Assembly: GCF_001949145.1 (NCBI RefSeq)
Contig: NW_019091355.1
Span: 3,658,476 to 3,722,475, forward strand
Length of the DNA: 64,000 nucleotides
Reading direction: 5' to 3'
Source of the DNA: Acanthaster planci
Taxonomy: Eukaryota > Echinodermata > Asteroidea > Valvatida > Acanthasteridae
In this document: piece by piece, positions 12,507-24,640 of the stretch
How positions within the stretch are numbered: the stretch's first letter is position 1
How the letters are laid out: each line of letters opens with the position of its first letter
The notes under the pieces: generated by a model
Database searches by the model: none
Told to the model about the DNA's origin: nothing
What the model saw: the letters and a program-made list of their open reading frames with translations, nothing else
Program-made: the position numbers and the translations under genes

Positions 12507-12685
12507 CAATACGGCCGTTTCACAATAGGGGGGCCTCCATGAGTTTGCAACGCGTTGGCCAATCACAACGCTCGAAATTTGTCGACCCTTTCTAAACGTG
12601 CATTGGGTCGACAACTTTCGCGCATTGTGATTGGTCAACGCGTTGCAAACTCTTGGTGGCACACTATTGTGAAACAGCCGTATTG
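12507..12685. mobile_element. Palindromic MITE
   Basis: The whole 179 bp is one imperfect inverted repeat. The first 21 bases pair with the last 21 with one mismatch. The arms continue inward through a shared GTTTGCAACGCGTTG block and a CCAATCACAA block to a GTCGACCC pair near the centre. I count about 85 bp per arm at near 88 percent identity. There is no coding capacity. Two of the arm differences are CpG versus TpG, which suggests decay after insertion. A target-site duplication was not evident, so the superfamily is unassigned. Confidence 0.8.
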
Positions 12686-14990
12686 ATACATTTTATTCAA
12701 TTCCCCGCTGCATGTGGGAGAGCGTTCACTACTAGCCGTTCCAACGACTTGCATACACAGTGTTTTTAAATGACACAATGAGCCAATCAGAGGCAATGAT
12801 ACCAAGGGGCTGCTGATTGGCATCAAACTTTAGGTCCACTGGGAATGATGTCGTGCAAAATTGTTCACTAAATCTGCATGCCCAGGTCTACCGTAAATGC
12901 ATAAAGGCTAAGTAAAACGAACAATCTCTTAAAACAAAAAGAAACGCATTCCCGCTACATGATTTCGGTTGACAACAAAGAGGTTTTTTTGGTGACTTAA
13001 AGAGCGCAAGCACCGTCTGAGTCCTGAGTCCTAAGTGTCCCGAAACACAACGAATAAAAACAAAGGGAGGGGAGACAGACAGAGAAAGAACAAACGAAAC
13101 CCCCTATCCCTACTCCCCCACAAATAGGATTTGGTACAGGTTGATTGGCTCTGGCTCTTTGGTGGAGTTTTTAACTGAGGCACATCTTGCTTTTGCAACC
13201 TGTTTCTCATGGAGTTTGAATGCATTTCCCCCCTCCCCCCGTTGGTGGACTTAACATCACTTAAATTAATCAGACTCTGAGCTGGAATAGACAAAATGGA
13301 GTCGTTTCCATCAAAGAAATGAAAGGGGTTACTGTTTGCGTGAACTACATTTCGCCCGTGAAAGGTCTGGCTTTTTTGCCTCAGTCCTTTTTGGGCTTCA
13401 AGATGTAAAAGAGGAATTCCAGAAATTAGGGGTCCATTTCTCTGGTGTCCCTGTCACATCTGACATATAATTTTGTAAGTTCAGAACACATTTTCTAATT
13501 TCCAAGGGTGACAAATTAATGCAAATTACCTTCAAAACAAATAGTAATACTTTGAAATCAATTCCGGTGATATTTCCATGTCAAATAACACAGCTCAGAT
13601 GAAGCAGGGATGTGAAAATGTCACACTTTCGGACCCAAATTTCAAATTTTTCCCCAAAAAAAGGGGGGGGGGGAAAGACCCAAGTCCAATTGGAAACTTC
13701 TGAGGGAATCGTTGTAAGGACAACCAACCTGTTAAGCCGATCATCAAACTCACTTTTGGAATCAAGTGCTGAGCAGCTGTTTTGGCATTCCTATTCTTCA
13801 TTCCCAAACCACTCCACTGGCCTGTGACCTAGAAGATTGGACCACATGTACTTGTTTCATGCCCCAACAACTTTGTCACATCATGATTGTCCATATTCTC
13901 TGCGGCTCGCCATAAACTAGGCCAAAGCCAATTTTCCCTCGTCCGAGCGCAATTCCCCGAGACGACGCATTTCGGAGGCAAGCCTGGCCAACCAGACGAC
14001 TGAGACTACTCACAGCTTTTCTCTCCTGACCCCCTCCTCTCATCCTACCCTCCCCACTCTGATTGTTTCCCCCGCTTGTGGTGCAGGCCAATTAAAAATT
14101 AAAACTGGGACTGGAGGGAAGGGGGCAGGAAGGTTGAAGGTGGTGGCGACAATGACCCAGGCGACCAACCGACCAACTGATATTGCCCGACCAAGTCTCG
14201 TCTGACTGACTTGGCAGAGGTGGCGATTCCTGGGGGGGAGGAGGCCACAATTGCATTTGTTTCATCCGACTTCAGCCAGCCCCGGGCCGCGGGGGTTGCC
14301 CTGGCTGTGATCCTCCTCATCATCGTCGTTGCAAAGTGTCAGTTGTCCTAGTGTGGCTCATCTGACGAGGTGACTCAGACAATCAGCCACGGTGACTGAT
14401 GGGATACCACCGAATCCCATTGTTTTGCAGTCCTATGGTGGTGCAAGGCTGTCATTTCGATCTTCAATGAAACCCATCACTGCCGTGAGTACTTTCCACC
14501 AGTGATGGAGTGCGAGTAATTTTCCATGAGTACGAGTACTACAACGCTAGTAGAAGTGAAATTAATTTACCAAAACGAGATGAAAGGTTTATCTAGCAAA
14601 ACTTGTTAAATATGTACAAGTTCTGGATTTAAAACAGTCGGTGTACAAATTACCAGTAATAGCATGCACAATACAGTGTGTTCATAACAATCCACTAAGT
14701 AATAACACGCTTTAGCCACTCATACCCCATTACAAACATTGAACCGACAGGGACGCAACTTCACTTGAGTTTTCATTGGCATATTGGTGGTTGAGTTATT
14801 TTTTATTTTACACATGATGCTTTATCAATGAACAACTGTGGGAATTGTAAACCGAAGTAAAACTGCTGCAGTGTACATTTTAAAAACATGTAAAAACATG
14901 TACATGTGAAAAAAAAACAGCAACAGGTACATGTACACATCTGTACAGGTCTGAAAAAAAGGATACTTCACATGTATGTCACCTTCAACC
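12686..14990. other. Unique non-coding DNA with GC-rich patches
   Basis: No gene seen. An 11-G tract preceded by A7 lies at 13656-13673. Bases 14130-14480 are relatively GC-rich, with an AP-1 type TGACTCA near 14372 and several CpGs, which could be regulatory. A tandem TAAAAACATG pair is at 14881-14900, next to ACATGT palindromes. Confidence 0.5.
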
Positions 14991-14996
14991 TAACAC
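14991..14996 (+). repeat. Target-site duplication, left copy
   Basis: The hexamer TAACAC directly abuts the left end of the foldback element and is repeated exactly at 15155-15160 directly after its right end. This is the signature of a 6-bp target duplication. Confidence 0.6.
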
Positions 14997-15154
14997 CAGA
15001 CCTGTTAACCTTGCCGTACTCCTTCCTGAGGTCAGGCATTACCACACAATAGATTAAAAGGTATTTAAATAAGCCTTCAGTTCATTTAAAATTTTTAATC
15101 TACTGTGTGGCAATGCCTGACCTCAGGACGGGGTACGGCATGTTGGCAGGTCTG
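14997..15154. mobile_element. Foldback MITE with 6-bp target duplication
   Basis: A 158-bp inverted repeat begins CAGACCTG and ends with its exact complement. The arms (about 14997-15075 and 15077-15154) match at close to 88 percent, including a conserved block around CCTGAGGTCAGGCATT. Exact TAACAC copies flank both ends. There is no coding capacity. It is a non-autonomous DNA transposon by structure; a 6-bp duplication does not fix the superfamily. The end octamer CAGGTCTG also occurs 50 bp upstream at 14946-14953. Confidence 0.82.
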
Positions 15155-15160
15155 TAACAC
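15155..15160 (+). repeat. Target-site duplication, right copy
   Basis: Exact TAACAC copy matching 14991-14996 on the other side of the foldback element. Confidence 0.6.
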
Positions 15161-16330
15161 TTGTCATAAATGTCTCACCGAAAAAAGATCTTTCTAAATG
15201 GCATAAAAGTACAGTGTTCCATAAGCACTCGAAATAAAGAGTGCACATGCATGTGTGATGCAACGAAATCCAGATCAAGGGGAAAAAAATCTACTGACAC
15301 ATATCCAATGACTCCAGCACTCAGACGGATGCCAGGAATACGACGAATTACCAAAACTGATCTGGGATAATCCCCTGTGCAATGCCAACCCCCTACTACA
15401 ATGCCAACTGGAAAACAAGCCCCTTCGGGATAAGCGTGTAACCCCCAACCGAGCACCACCCCATTTTTCCACCTCGCCCTTTGTGCACCTCTCAGCAGAT
15501 GTCAATCCTGACACAAAAACCCAAGACAAACCTCCACTGCACCAATCACTCCGCATGAAGGGGACCGGCCGTCACCCCTCCTTGTCTTGTACAATACCAC
15601 TTGGCTACACCTAGATACTCAAGGGGGCGCAGAAGCTGCCACGTCCATTGTTAGTTCACTACACTTTGTTCAAAGAGCAGACGAGTGTCCTCTGTTGTGG
15701 GACCCACCAGAAATGTGCCAGGGGCCGTTTTCTCTCTTTTTTCCCCCTCTCAACTGACATGAATTTCAATCAGGTTTGATAAATTTTGTCGCACTCTTGA
15801 TCACCACCAAAGCACAAACTCATCAGCAATTATAACCAGGGCAAACGAGACACATCAACAAGAAACTATTGAAAGGTTTGTGAAAAAGGCCTGAACTAAT
15901 TAGGATGGACTCATTCACGTTACGATTCAGTTTTTCCTCTGAATAAATGTTGGTTAATGTAAAACATCAACTCCCAAATACTGCAAGTTTGTCACGTGAT
16001 TTTCCTATAAACACTGCTTAGAGAAAAAAAGAGAGAAAGAGAAGAATAATTTGAGTTTTCCTTTTCTCGTATCCCCTCACCCCATCAGGGACCACATACC
16101 CAGACAGTTCAATTACTGACCCACGTTTAATTCAGTTAGCATTATTTACGCTCGCATCGTCCGCCCTCCGAGGATCGATACAAACCCGGTCAAAATTCTG
16201 CTGCTGCTTTCCCCCCTCCCCTTCTTTTATTTTTATCTCTCACCCCTACATCTAACCCACCCCCCCCCTTCTCTCCTCCGACGTTATGTTATCTTCTCTC
16301 ACCCGTTTCCTAACACTATTGCACAATCCC
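15161..16330. other. Unique non-coding DNA
   Basis: No gene seen. Around 15617-15630 the plus strand carries AAGGGGGCGC, resembling the 3-prime half of a CTCF site with a poor 5-prime half. A purine tract lies at 16018-16050 and a pyrimidine-rich stretch with a 9-C run at 16205-16280. Confidence 0.5.
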
Positions 16331-16480
16331 CCGCCGGCTATGTAAAGCCGACCAACCAATAATTTGAAACAGGCAGGGTGATGGTGGATGGGGCCTCAGA
16401 ACAAGGAAGGTGGCTTGGGCCGATGACGGCTGTCACCAAGCGCTGTCTAATCAGAAAGCTTGATCTCCAATGCCTGGTCA
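16331..16480. promoter_or_regulatory. Candidate cis-regulatory element
   Basis: CpG-containing, homopolymer-free sequence with a near-palindromic TGACGGCTGTCA at 16424-16435, whose right half is a TALE (Meis/TGIF) type CTGTCA core. A GATGGTGGATGG stretch lies upstream near 16380. This reads like enhancer DNA, but no alignment or scan supports it. Confidence 0.22.
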
Positions 16481-17490
16481 AATCTCCTATTTTTCTTTGC
16501 CCTCTCCTTTCCCTGATAAAATAGTGGATTCAAATCACACAAGATCAAGCCAAAACCTTCTGCATAGAGAAGGTGACAAGAGCGACCCACGCACGAAACC
16601 CCCCCCCCACCTAAGCCGTGACAGACTCAGCACAACCACATGCATTTCCCACCCCTGTCCTACATTTATTCCCTTTTCGGCCCATTTACAGTCATTTACA
16701 ACGAGAAGGTGGTGCCAGGCCCAACCCAATGACCCAATTTATCAAAGATCTTGTCCTGGGTTCAGTTGTACTCATTTGCTGACGCACACTATCAGAGCAA
16801 TCCAGAGGCTGATTTCAATCTTAAGACCCAACACTGCGAAGACCCTGACCGGCACTATTAAGTGTCCATACTAACAAGTGCCTTTTCCGACCTGATACCC
16901 TCCCCCCTCCCCCGATAAACCCTCTCCCAAACGCAGCACACATCTCGCCAAGAACATGTACATCAGAGAGGGGACCCATGCGCTTCCCCAAGAAATGAAA
17001 CAACCATGACTGGGCCTGTGTAAAGCCGATTCGCATGCGGCGCCCTCAGGCCAAATGATATCATTCCATTCTACCCCAGCAAACACCCCCCCCACCTCCC
17101 TTTCAGTTTTTCCCCCTACTCCTGCTCTTCGTGACAAGGACCACCGTAGGATGCAGTCCACGCAAAATCCACCTGCCTCTCCGATTTTTTTTTTTCTCTC
17201 TCTCTCTCTCTCTTTCCCTGTCCTCCCCACTCTTGTTGAGTCATTGTACTTTTCATTGTGTCTGACCGTCAAGGCGCACGGGTACGAGCGTGGACAGGGT
17301 ACTGACTGGCAGACACAGGCTGCTCAGGAAAAGGAGAAGAGAGGCGAGGATTAAAAAAAAAAAAGTCGGGTAAATCAGCAGAAAGATAAACAACGGACGT
17401 GCGGACATAAATCCTCCGTGTCACTCTGCCACTGCACTTGACTTTTCATTTTGATCTACTCGGAAGACCAATCCTGACCCCATTCACCTG
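16481..17490. other. Pyrimidine-rich non-coding DNA with CT microsatellite
   Basis: The plus strand is strongly C- and T-rich. It has a 10-C run at 16599-16608, C-rich tracts at 16900-16915 and 17080-17100, and a T11 tract running into (TC)9 at 17185-17213. Several open frames exist here but they owe their length to the biased composition. No domain is visible. Confidence 0.5.
17185..17213 (+). repeat. T tract and (TC)n microsatellite
   Basis: About eleven T followed by nine or more TC units. Simple sequence, length-variable by nature. Confidence 0.85.
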
Positions 17491-17600
17491 CTTCCCACAC
17501 GCTAATTATGATTACAAAGGAGGTGAGGCGAAAGCTGGTGTTTGGCGTCGCGAGTCACAATTTTTTATGATTCTTTGTCTAACCACACGATCCCTACTAT
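17491..17600. promoter_or_regulatory. Candidate cis-regulatory element
   Basis: CTAATTATGATTACAAAGG at 17502-17520 overlaps a homeodomain core (TAATTA) with a TCF/LEF-like ACAAAGG. A Hox/Cdx-like TTTTATGATT and a Runx-like AACCACA follow within 80 bp, and CpGs are kept between them. Motif evidence only. Confidence 0.22.
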
Positions 17601-19300
17601 ATATACACCAATAAAATGGATTTCTTCTTGAATTTACAAAAGCGGGAAGCTCGGGACTTATCACTGTCCCGTGTGGTGAACTTGGCATTTACAGCTCTCC
17701 AAATATCTGACAGTGGCTTTGCAAGTATTTGAGGAAATGTTAATGGACACAGAGAAGCCTACATGTGCAACGCAGGACATCCACCTACACAAATAAATGT
17801 TCACTGCAATTTCATATTCTTGAGCAGATGTTCATCAAATTTACAACAAACAAGGGTATTGTATGTACGATGCAGACTGCCAATATATCCATGCATCGTG
17901 TAAAGAACGTCGGCTCCTTACAATTAACCTTCTCCTTACTCCATCTCAGCCCTGTTTCATATGGAAAGACACCTTTTTTTTCCTGGACAAATAATTGGCA
18001 CTGCTTAAGATCAACAGCAAAAATACGAACCCCTTCGATTCTTCCGACCAAAATACACAAAAATGTACCCCCAGGCCCTCACTAATGAATAGACCAACGG
18101 TGAAAAAAAAAGACTTCTTATTCAGCTAGAAATTATTGGCCTGCTGTGGTAGAAATTTCTTCCCCTTTTTTTTTTTTTTGGGAAGAGACCCTGAGGGGTA
18201 ATGCACTAATCATTCTCTTGTCGTCGGTTTATTCAGCAGTACCATCAGAGAAAACAGTCCCCAAGAGGTTCTTGTTTAGCCCGCTGGATGTGGGAAGACT
18301 AGGGAGGATTAAAAAAACCCTAAATTTATTATAAAATCAGGTGGAATTGCTAACGGGGTAGTCTCCAAGATTTACTTTTTAAGTTTTTCACGTAACAAGT
18401 CATCAGCACCATGGAAAAACATTAGAAACTACCGACAAAGCTCTCTTTGGACTCCAGATTTCTCCAACAAAGTTCTTTGTTCTCTTCTTCTTCCATCTTT
18501 GTCTGTGCAGTAAACACAGTCCATTTCACGAGTTTTTCAATAGGCAATTTAAAAACCATTCCTTCCATCGTCTTCAGCAGACACTCCCGCCAATCCAATC
18601 AGTCCTCCTCAGTTGAAGCCTCAAGTAGCCATGCCACAACAGAAATTTTGTGTCTGTGTTGCACCCACTGTACTAGATAAGAGACAGGTGATGGTCCACT
18701 CTTAACAAGAAGACAAACATTTCGGTGTTCTGGTCGGGAGCCACAAGGCTTACACCAAGAAACATTTTTGCTGCAGAGTGCCACCAGACCAAAAACTTCA
18801 TAAATGTCAGGATTTGAGTGAGACATGCATGTCAGAACTGAAAAAAAAACCCCAAAAGCCCAAACCGTACCGGAGAAGAGAACCCTGCACGCTGACAAAA
18901 TCTGCAAGTTTGATGTGATTTGTGTCTCTCTTAAGCTCAGAAAAGTGCTACAAACCAAACATGGGAGGCCCAGGCCCTGTTAATCCACACTGATCGCCCT
19001 CAATCACAGACACTTAATCATCAGCACCCCCAATCCACTCATCCATCTTTCCTTTTTTTCACCCTCCTCTCTTGTGTACAAGAAGCTTGTTATGCTGGCT
19101 TAGATAAACCATTCCCTTTCACCACTTCTTCAAGTTTTACAGCACAGGAGACAGATGCACCCTAGGCGACTCTGTCAGTGGAGTGACTACTGATCCCTGC
19201 TAATGGCGATTGAGTACAAATTCCCACTGAACGACGCACGCAGAGAGAGGTGAAACCTCAAACAATAGACATTCATGTGGAAGTACCGAGGGCCAAACAT
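17601..19300. other. Unique non-coding DNA
   Basis: No gene seen. There is a T14 tract at 18166-18179 and A9 at 18840-18849. Open frames at 17765-18085 and 18599-18958 are unsupported by any recognisable protein pattern. Confidence 0.55.
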
Positions 19301-20670
19301 GAACTTCGATCGCAATTTACTGCATGAATGTATTACTATCAAATCTACCTATTGATCTGAAGTCATTTCAGCACAATGATCAAAAAATTCATGGTGGGGA
19401 GGAACCAGACAGCTCTAAAATCACCCCAAAACACCAACAATGCAAAATTAATGAAATGTTATGTGAAGAGGGCTCAGATACAACTTCGTGCATGCCAAGA
19501 TTAAAAATGAAAACAGGACAAAACACAAAGGCAGAAGGACGACTAGAATGCAGTCAGTAGATGACCTCTTTAACTGGCAGGTTACTACTCTAATTACAGA
19601 GCTGGACCAATATGCTGTGGACATCTCCAAAAGAGCAAAACAAGTATGGAACACTGCTAATCTGGAACTGCTGTGGGCCACTGTCTGTGTGTTAACAATG
19701 CAAGCCTCGGGGGTGGAAACTATTCAGACACCTTTTGGAAACCATATTTGAATAACTTCATTCATGTGGACGAACTTGCTATGCAGGAGCCCGTGTTGGA
19801 GACACGCACAACCTGCAGACTGCTGCAAGAGTCACCGAAATGCATTCTAGGTGCTTGGTGATCTTCTGTCTCTACAATATCGGGATGGAATTGCTCGCCG
19901 GCACTTCCGCTGTCCCTGGTTTGGTGCTGAACTTCATGCAAACGCTGCAAGCTGTTGTTGCCTGAACGTTGACAGAGCTACAGGTGCTGCGTGTGCTTTT
20001 TCAAAGAGATTCTTTTTAAAAAAATTTATTCGTACACTTTGACAGTATTTTAGATTTTCTGACATTGCTCAAGCTACTCATGGGGGGTTAAACAGGCATT
20101 GATGGTTCTATTTGATTGCTTTATCATGGTTCTTGACCTCGGTTGGAGTGTCTGCAGCCCTCTCTGCTACATAACCTCTGTTTCTGCTGCAAGTTCAATG
20201 CAGGATTTTGTAAAAGTAGCCACATCTAACATACAAACGAACTGAAAGCACAAAGCCCCCAAGTCCTTCCAGATCTTCCCTTCAACCCTTCTTCCTAATA
20301 GCCAGCCATTTTAACTCCCCTCCAAACATAAACAGTACATGGCTCACACCAAAGATCCTTCGAGTTGAAAAAGAAAAGAATTAGATATATTTAGAATAAT
20401 AATAACCACTATCCGAAACAAAAACCCTCTCAAGCGATTCACACTAGAGGAGCGTGAGTTTACATGATAAATGCCCACTTAGGGTGCAATAAAACCTGGT
20501 ACTGTAGGAGTTCAATGTTCACACTGCACACCATTAATCAAAAGGTGGCTTCCTCGATCTGAGTGTCCTACAGGAACTGCCGGAGATAATGCACGCGCGG
20601 CGAGCACAAATTTATTTTCCATTTTGGTTAAATATAAAATGCCCACTTATTGGCTGCTGTGTGTTCAAGT
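19301..20670. other. Non-coding DNA with overlapping weak frames
   Basis: Bases 19320-20040 have few homopolymers and overlapping open frames on both strands, so a decayed gene or transposon relic is possible, but I recognise no protein family. Nothing else stands out. Confidence 0.4.
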
Positions 20671-21828
20671 CCAGTGCAACCGGAAAAAAAAAAAAAAAGG
20701 CAGAAAAAAATTCTTAATTTTCACACTCCAATCTCCTTCCTCTTGACACTCCCCCCTCCCCCCCAAAAAACCCCTGCGCTCGAAGGGGGTGAGATGGAAT
20801 GACCTAGTGTCGGATGAACTTTTTTGAATGGGGGAATGAAATATTGCGCCTATGCACTCCAAAAGAAAATTCACACTTTGGGGGGGTGAGGTGTTGACAT
20901 AATGGGGAAGCTCAATGCTGCTCTATTGATTCCAGAGTGCGAGAAATAATGTACCCACTGACTCGAGTGTCTCCATTTCTTCATGCCAATTACTAATGCC
21001 CACATTAACCTTTCATGAGGGTTCGCTGTGGATGCTTTCAAGCCCAAAAATTGGTAAATGCTGTTCCATTTTATAAGGAACAGATCTCTCTTTTGAAGCA
21101 TACTGGTGACCTCGCCAACAGTTTTCGTCAAAAGCTGTTAGCACATTAAAAGAATTGTATCTACATAATTTTTACTTGGTGGATAACTCCTGCTCAAAAC
21201 AATCTTATCTTACAAATGGCACGGTGGCAAAGGTGAATCTTTAGGATCAAATTTTTTACAGGATTCAAACTTCACTATGTACACATACATGTACATGTAC
21301 AATTCAAAGAGTTGAAGCTGAAAATATCAAGATCACCTCGAGGTCCGGCAAATTTGCACTCAAGTTGTCAATCTTGGATTACTTTCATAGTTCCTGATAC
21401 TGGCTGGGAGTTTTTTAAAGAGTAGAGAAGACACCACGACCACTGAGGGTGAGACACTGATTCAAACTACATGCACTTGGAACTGAAGACTTAAAGAGTT
21501 TGATGGAGGAGACCTGCATTAAGGATGATTGCTGTCTGGCCTTGTATTTTCTTTTGATCAATATGAAGAAAACCAACAACGTTGAGAATGCTCTGGTTTT
21601 CCTCCCACACAAAAAGTGATCGCAGTCTCAGTGAGATTGATCTCGCTATCTTCAAAGTGCTTCCCCACGTGGTGGTTTCGGGTTTTAAAAAACGATAAAA
21701 TTCCATGTTAACCTAATTGCATCTCGGAAATCACGATGAACCTTATATGCTCTGGAATTTGGCAACCACCACATGCACAGAGCAACACGGAAAAAGTTGA
21801 TAAAAACTGAAGCCTCTAACACTTAAGA

Positions 21829-21873
21829 AGAAAAAAAAGAGAGATGAAGAAAGAGAGAAAGAGAGAGAGAAGT
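21829..21873 (+). repeat. GA-rich simple repeat
   Basis: An almost pure purine run of A and GA units, ending in about six GA repeats. Simple sequence. Confidence 0.75.
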
Positions 21874-22034
21874 GATCAAGAATTAAACCTGGTAAATTTG
21901 AAATCTTTCAAGCTGCGGCCGTAATGGATAATCCAGGGAATCACTGGTGACAAGCACCAGTCCAGCGATGCACTTTCCCTATCCGTACCGTGTGTCTTAA
22001 TTGACTTGCCAGCAGGGGCATCACACTATTTTTC

Positions 22035-22070
22035 TTCATCATCATCATCGTCGTCATGGTCGTCATCGTC
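22035..22070 (+). repeat. TCA/CGT trinucleotide repeat
   Basis: Twelve trinucleotides of the types TCA and TCG/GTC in near-perfect phase. Open frames crossing it encode poly-His or poly-Ser, as expected for a repeat and not a gene. Confidence 0.7.
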
Positions 22071-23213
22071 CCCCCTCTATCTGGTTGCACTTAAAACGAA
22101 GAACCCAAGCGCACTCTCTCTACGGCATCTTAAGCACAGACTCATTATTAAGACAAGTCCAAGGTCGTGCGCTCTTCATCTGAAAGCCGACCCTCCGTGA
22201 GTGGCGGTGCATGCTCCCCGTTTTTTTTTTTTTTTTTTTTTTGGGGGNCCCTGTTTTTTTTTTTTTCTTTCAGGGGGAAGACGATTGACGAGGGGCAAAT
22301 TCCCACAGAAGCCTGGTCCGATCATGCCAACTCATAGGTTTTCCAATATAAATAGCGAGCCATCTCACTGAGATCATGTGTAAATCCGTTTAGCAGAGAG
22401 TTGTCCGGTGTGGCTACAGAATTCCCTCTATACTGGTGATCAACTGGAGAATGTATCAGCTCAGGAATTTTTTTTTTCCTGTTTTTGCTTCACATTTTTT
22501 CCTTCTTCATAAAGGGATTGGGTGGGTACCGACAGTACATCCAACCTCTTCTGGTGGATAAGGTTGGGCCCGCCGATAGACGGAACAGGCAGGGAGGGGG
22601 GAAAAAAAGCATTGATGAAGTCACGTCTGCTGCTGTTACTTGATATTAAAACTCTGGAATTAAACATTAAGCTTGCAAACAAGACTGAGCAAACAATCCA
22701 GGCCTACCAATCGCAGCTGAAATGAGTATTTCTTAATGAGTAGGGTCCGTTCTTGTGGCCTTCGTGACAAACCAATGAAATGAACAAACAGCTTTCAAGT
22801 GGAACAGCAGGGCTTCCCGGTTAGTTTGATTCTAATTCACTCTTGGAAATTCTTCCAGTCCACAGTTTGTCCTGCCCGGTGCATTTAAATTGCCTTTATA
22901 TAAACACAAATCTCTTCTTGTATGCGCCAAAATTATATTTAATGCGGGTATGTTGCTTTCTCAATATTCAATGTAAGCAACTCACCAAATTCTAGGGAGT
23001 TAAGTACAACTCTAATTTAGCCCCTCTCAAGGAAGAGATATTTTTTCTTTTCTCAATCAGAAATTTCACACACAAATCTTTCCATGGGCGGGGAAATTGT
23101 GGCTACCATCTTTGTTTGAAACACCTCCAGGAAGACACGGTCAATTTTATGTGAAAGACAATTTTACCCAAAAGTACCGTACATGAGAACAGCACATAAA
23201 TTGTCACCAACGC

Positions 23214-23361
23214 CACGAAGTAGCATTCAACTGCTCTTATGTGCTACTTTGTGAAAACTGTTTACAGCAATTTCGGTTTCACAAAGTAGCACTCAAGTGT
23301 AAATGCGCACATCGTACACTGATGCATAATCCAACGATTTTTGTTTTCACGAAGTAGCACT
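23214..23361. repeat. Four-copy motif cluster with a 16-bp hairpin
   Basis: The core CAC(A/G)AAGTAGCA occurs four times: forward at 23214-23225, inverted at 23241-23256, forward at 23277-23293 and forward at 23345-23361. The last two copies share 16 of 17 bases (TTTCAC-A/G-AAGTAGCACT). The second and third copies form a perfect 16-bp hairpin with a 20-base loop. Forward spacing is 63-68 bp. It may be a diverged satellite, a MITE remnant, or a cluster of protein-binding sites. Confidence 0.7.
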
Positions 23362-24640
23362 TGTGTGTTTTGTCACTATAGCATGGAGCATCAAATGTAA
23401 CAGAAACTGAATATGAAAAAGGTACATATGATAAGTAACACAATTATTTGCTTAAATCGGTTACCAGCCCAAACTATAGCTGTAGCGAATTACTGGAAAT
23501 GTCTCAGTGGTTCCCAGCTTATCCGTTCATTGCAGGTAGATTTTTCTGGGTATATTTTTGGCATGTTAATTGTCCTGGTTAAACGTCTCAGTTCACAATG
23601 ATTTCGGTTTGAAGTCAACTCAACCGACGTCAATAACCCCTAAACCTCAACAGCCGGGATCAAGACAGCGATATTCCATCAATCAATACCACAGGCAATG
23701 CTTATAGGGCTATGAATATTTCTCCACAACCTGAAAAGCAACAGTTTAGAATACCACTAGGCACGGTCGTCGAAAGCATCAAGCTTAACAATAGCCAAAA
23801 AATATCTGTCAAACAGAAAAGAGAAACATGTTACAACTTTGGGAATGTACCGGTTTGGGAGATTTAGGTTTGAATTTTGTGGATGATCAAGACATTTTAT
23901 ATGTACAAACAGCAATGCTGTTTATTTCTATTTATTTATATTTACATTTTGAAAAAAATTGTTTGAATTGTAATTTTTATTGTTCAGTTTATCTTTTCAG
24001 GGATGGAGTGAGGCTTACTCAAAAGTCAGGACCCCCACCTTTTGAACTGCACTTGAACCAGGCGAAAAGGCTTCAGAAGACAGGGACGAAAATGAAGAAA
24101 TAAAACGTAAAACGTGTCAGGGACACATGTCCAAAGATAAATGAGTTTGGTCATTACTGGGTCTAAACCTCCTCCCTAGCCTATTAAGCAGTTGGGGGCA
24201 CTCCTGGCCCGGGACAACAGCTCCGGAATTGATAGAGGCGAATAAATCAAGCCGGTCCGTGTGGCTCCTGACAGACTAGAGTGACTCTTGGATTGCCTTA
24301 CCCCTCTTCCCTCCAAGACCATAACAGTCCAGAGCTACCCCAATGGCCTACTGACAAAAGGGGCTGGTAGTTTGTGAAGAGATCTAATAACAAATCAGAA
24401 ATCAGTATCCCGGTAGAGTACCTAGATCTGAGTCCAACAGAATCTAATCGTGGCGAGTGTGGAGTCTGCAACATGTCCACTAAAATCAAACAGGTCTACA
24501 TGCAGCCTGGGAAAGATTGAACTTTCTGCCCTAAAAGGGGAATCTGGCAGAATCTACCTTCGACAGGACATCGTTGGATTCAGCATAGTAGACAGCAAAA
24601 CATTTAAGGACGTTCTCCGTTTTTTTTTCCTCCTGGCTCA
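23362..24640. other. Unique non-coding DNA
   Basis: AT-rich in the middle (23880-24000) with no gene seen. It ends at the left terminus of the transposon-like element at 24641. Confidence 0.55.

Larger units (their letters stand above)
20671..23213. other. Unique non-coding DNA with simple repeats
   Basis: Contains a 15-base A tract near 20683, ACATGT palindromes at 21288-21302, a GA-rich tract at 21829-21873, a TCA/CGT trinucleotide stretch at 22035-22070, and a 22-base T tract at 22221-22242 followed by an ambiguous base (N) at 22248. No gene seen. Confidence 0.55.

Noticed and set aside
22221-22270. Poly-T/G tract with N as a retrotransposon tail
   Set aside because: No adjoining element body or target duplication; a sequencing-difficult homopolymer is the simpler reading.
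23214-23361. CRISPR-like array
   Set aside because: Copies are in mixed orientation, only four, in eukaryotic-looking DNA with no cas genes.
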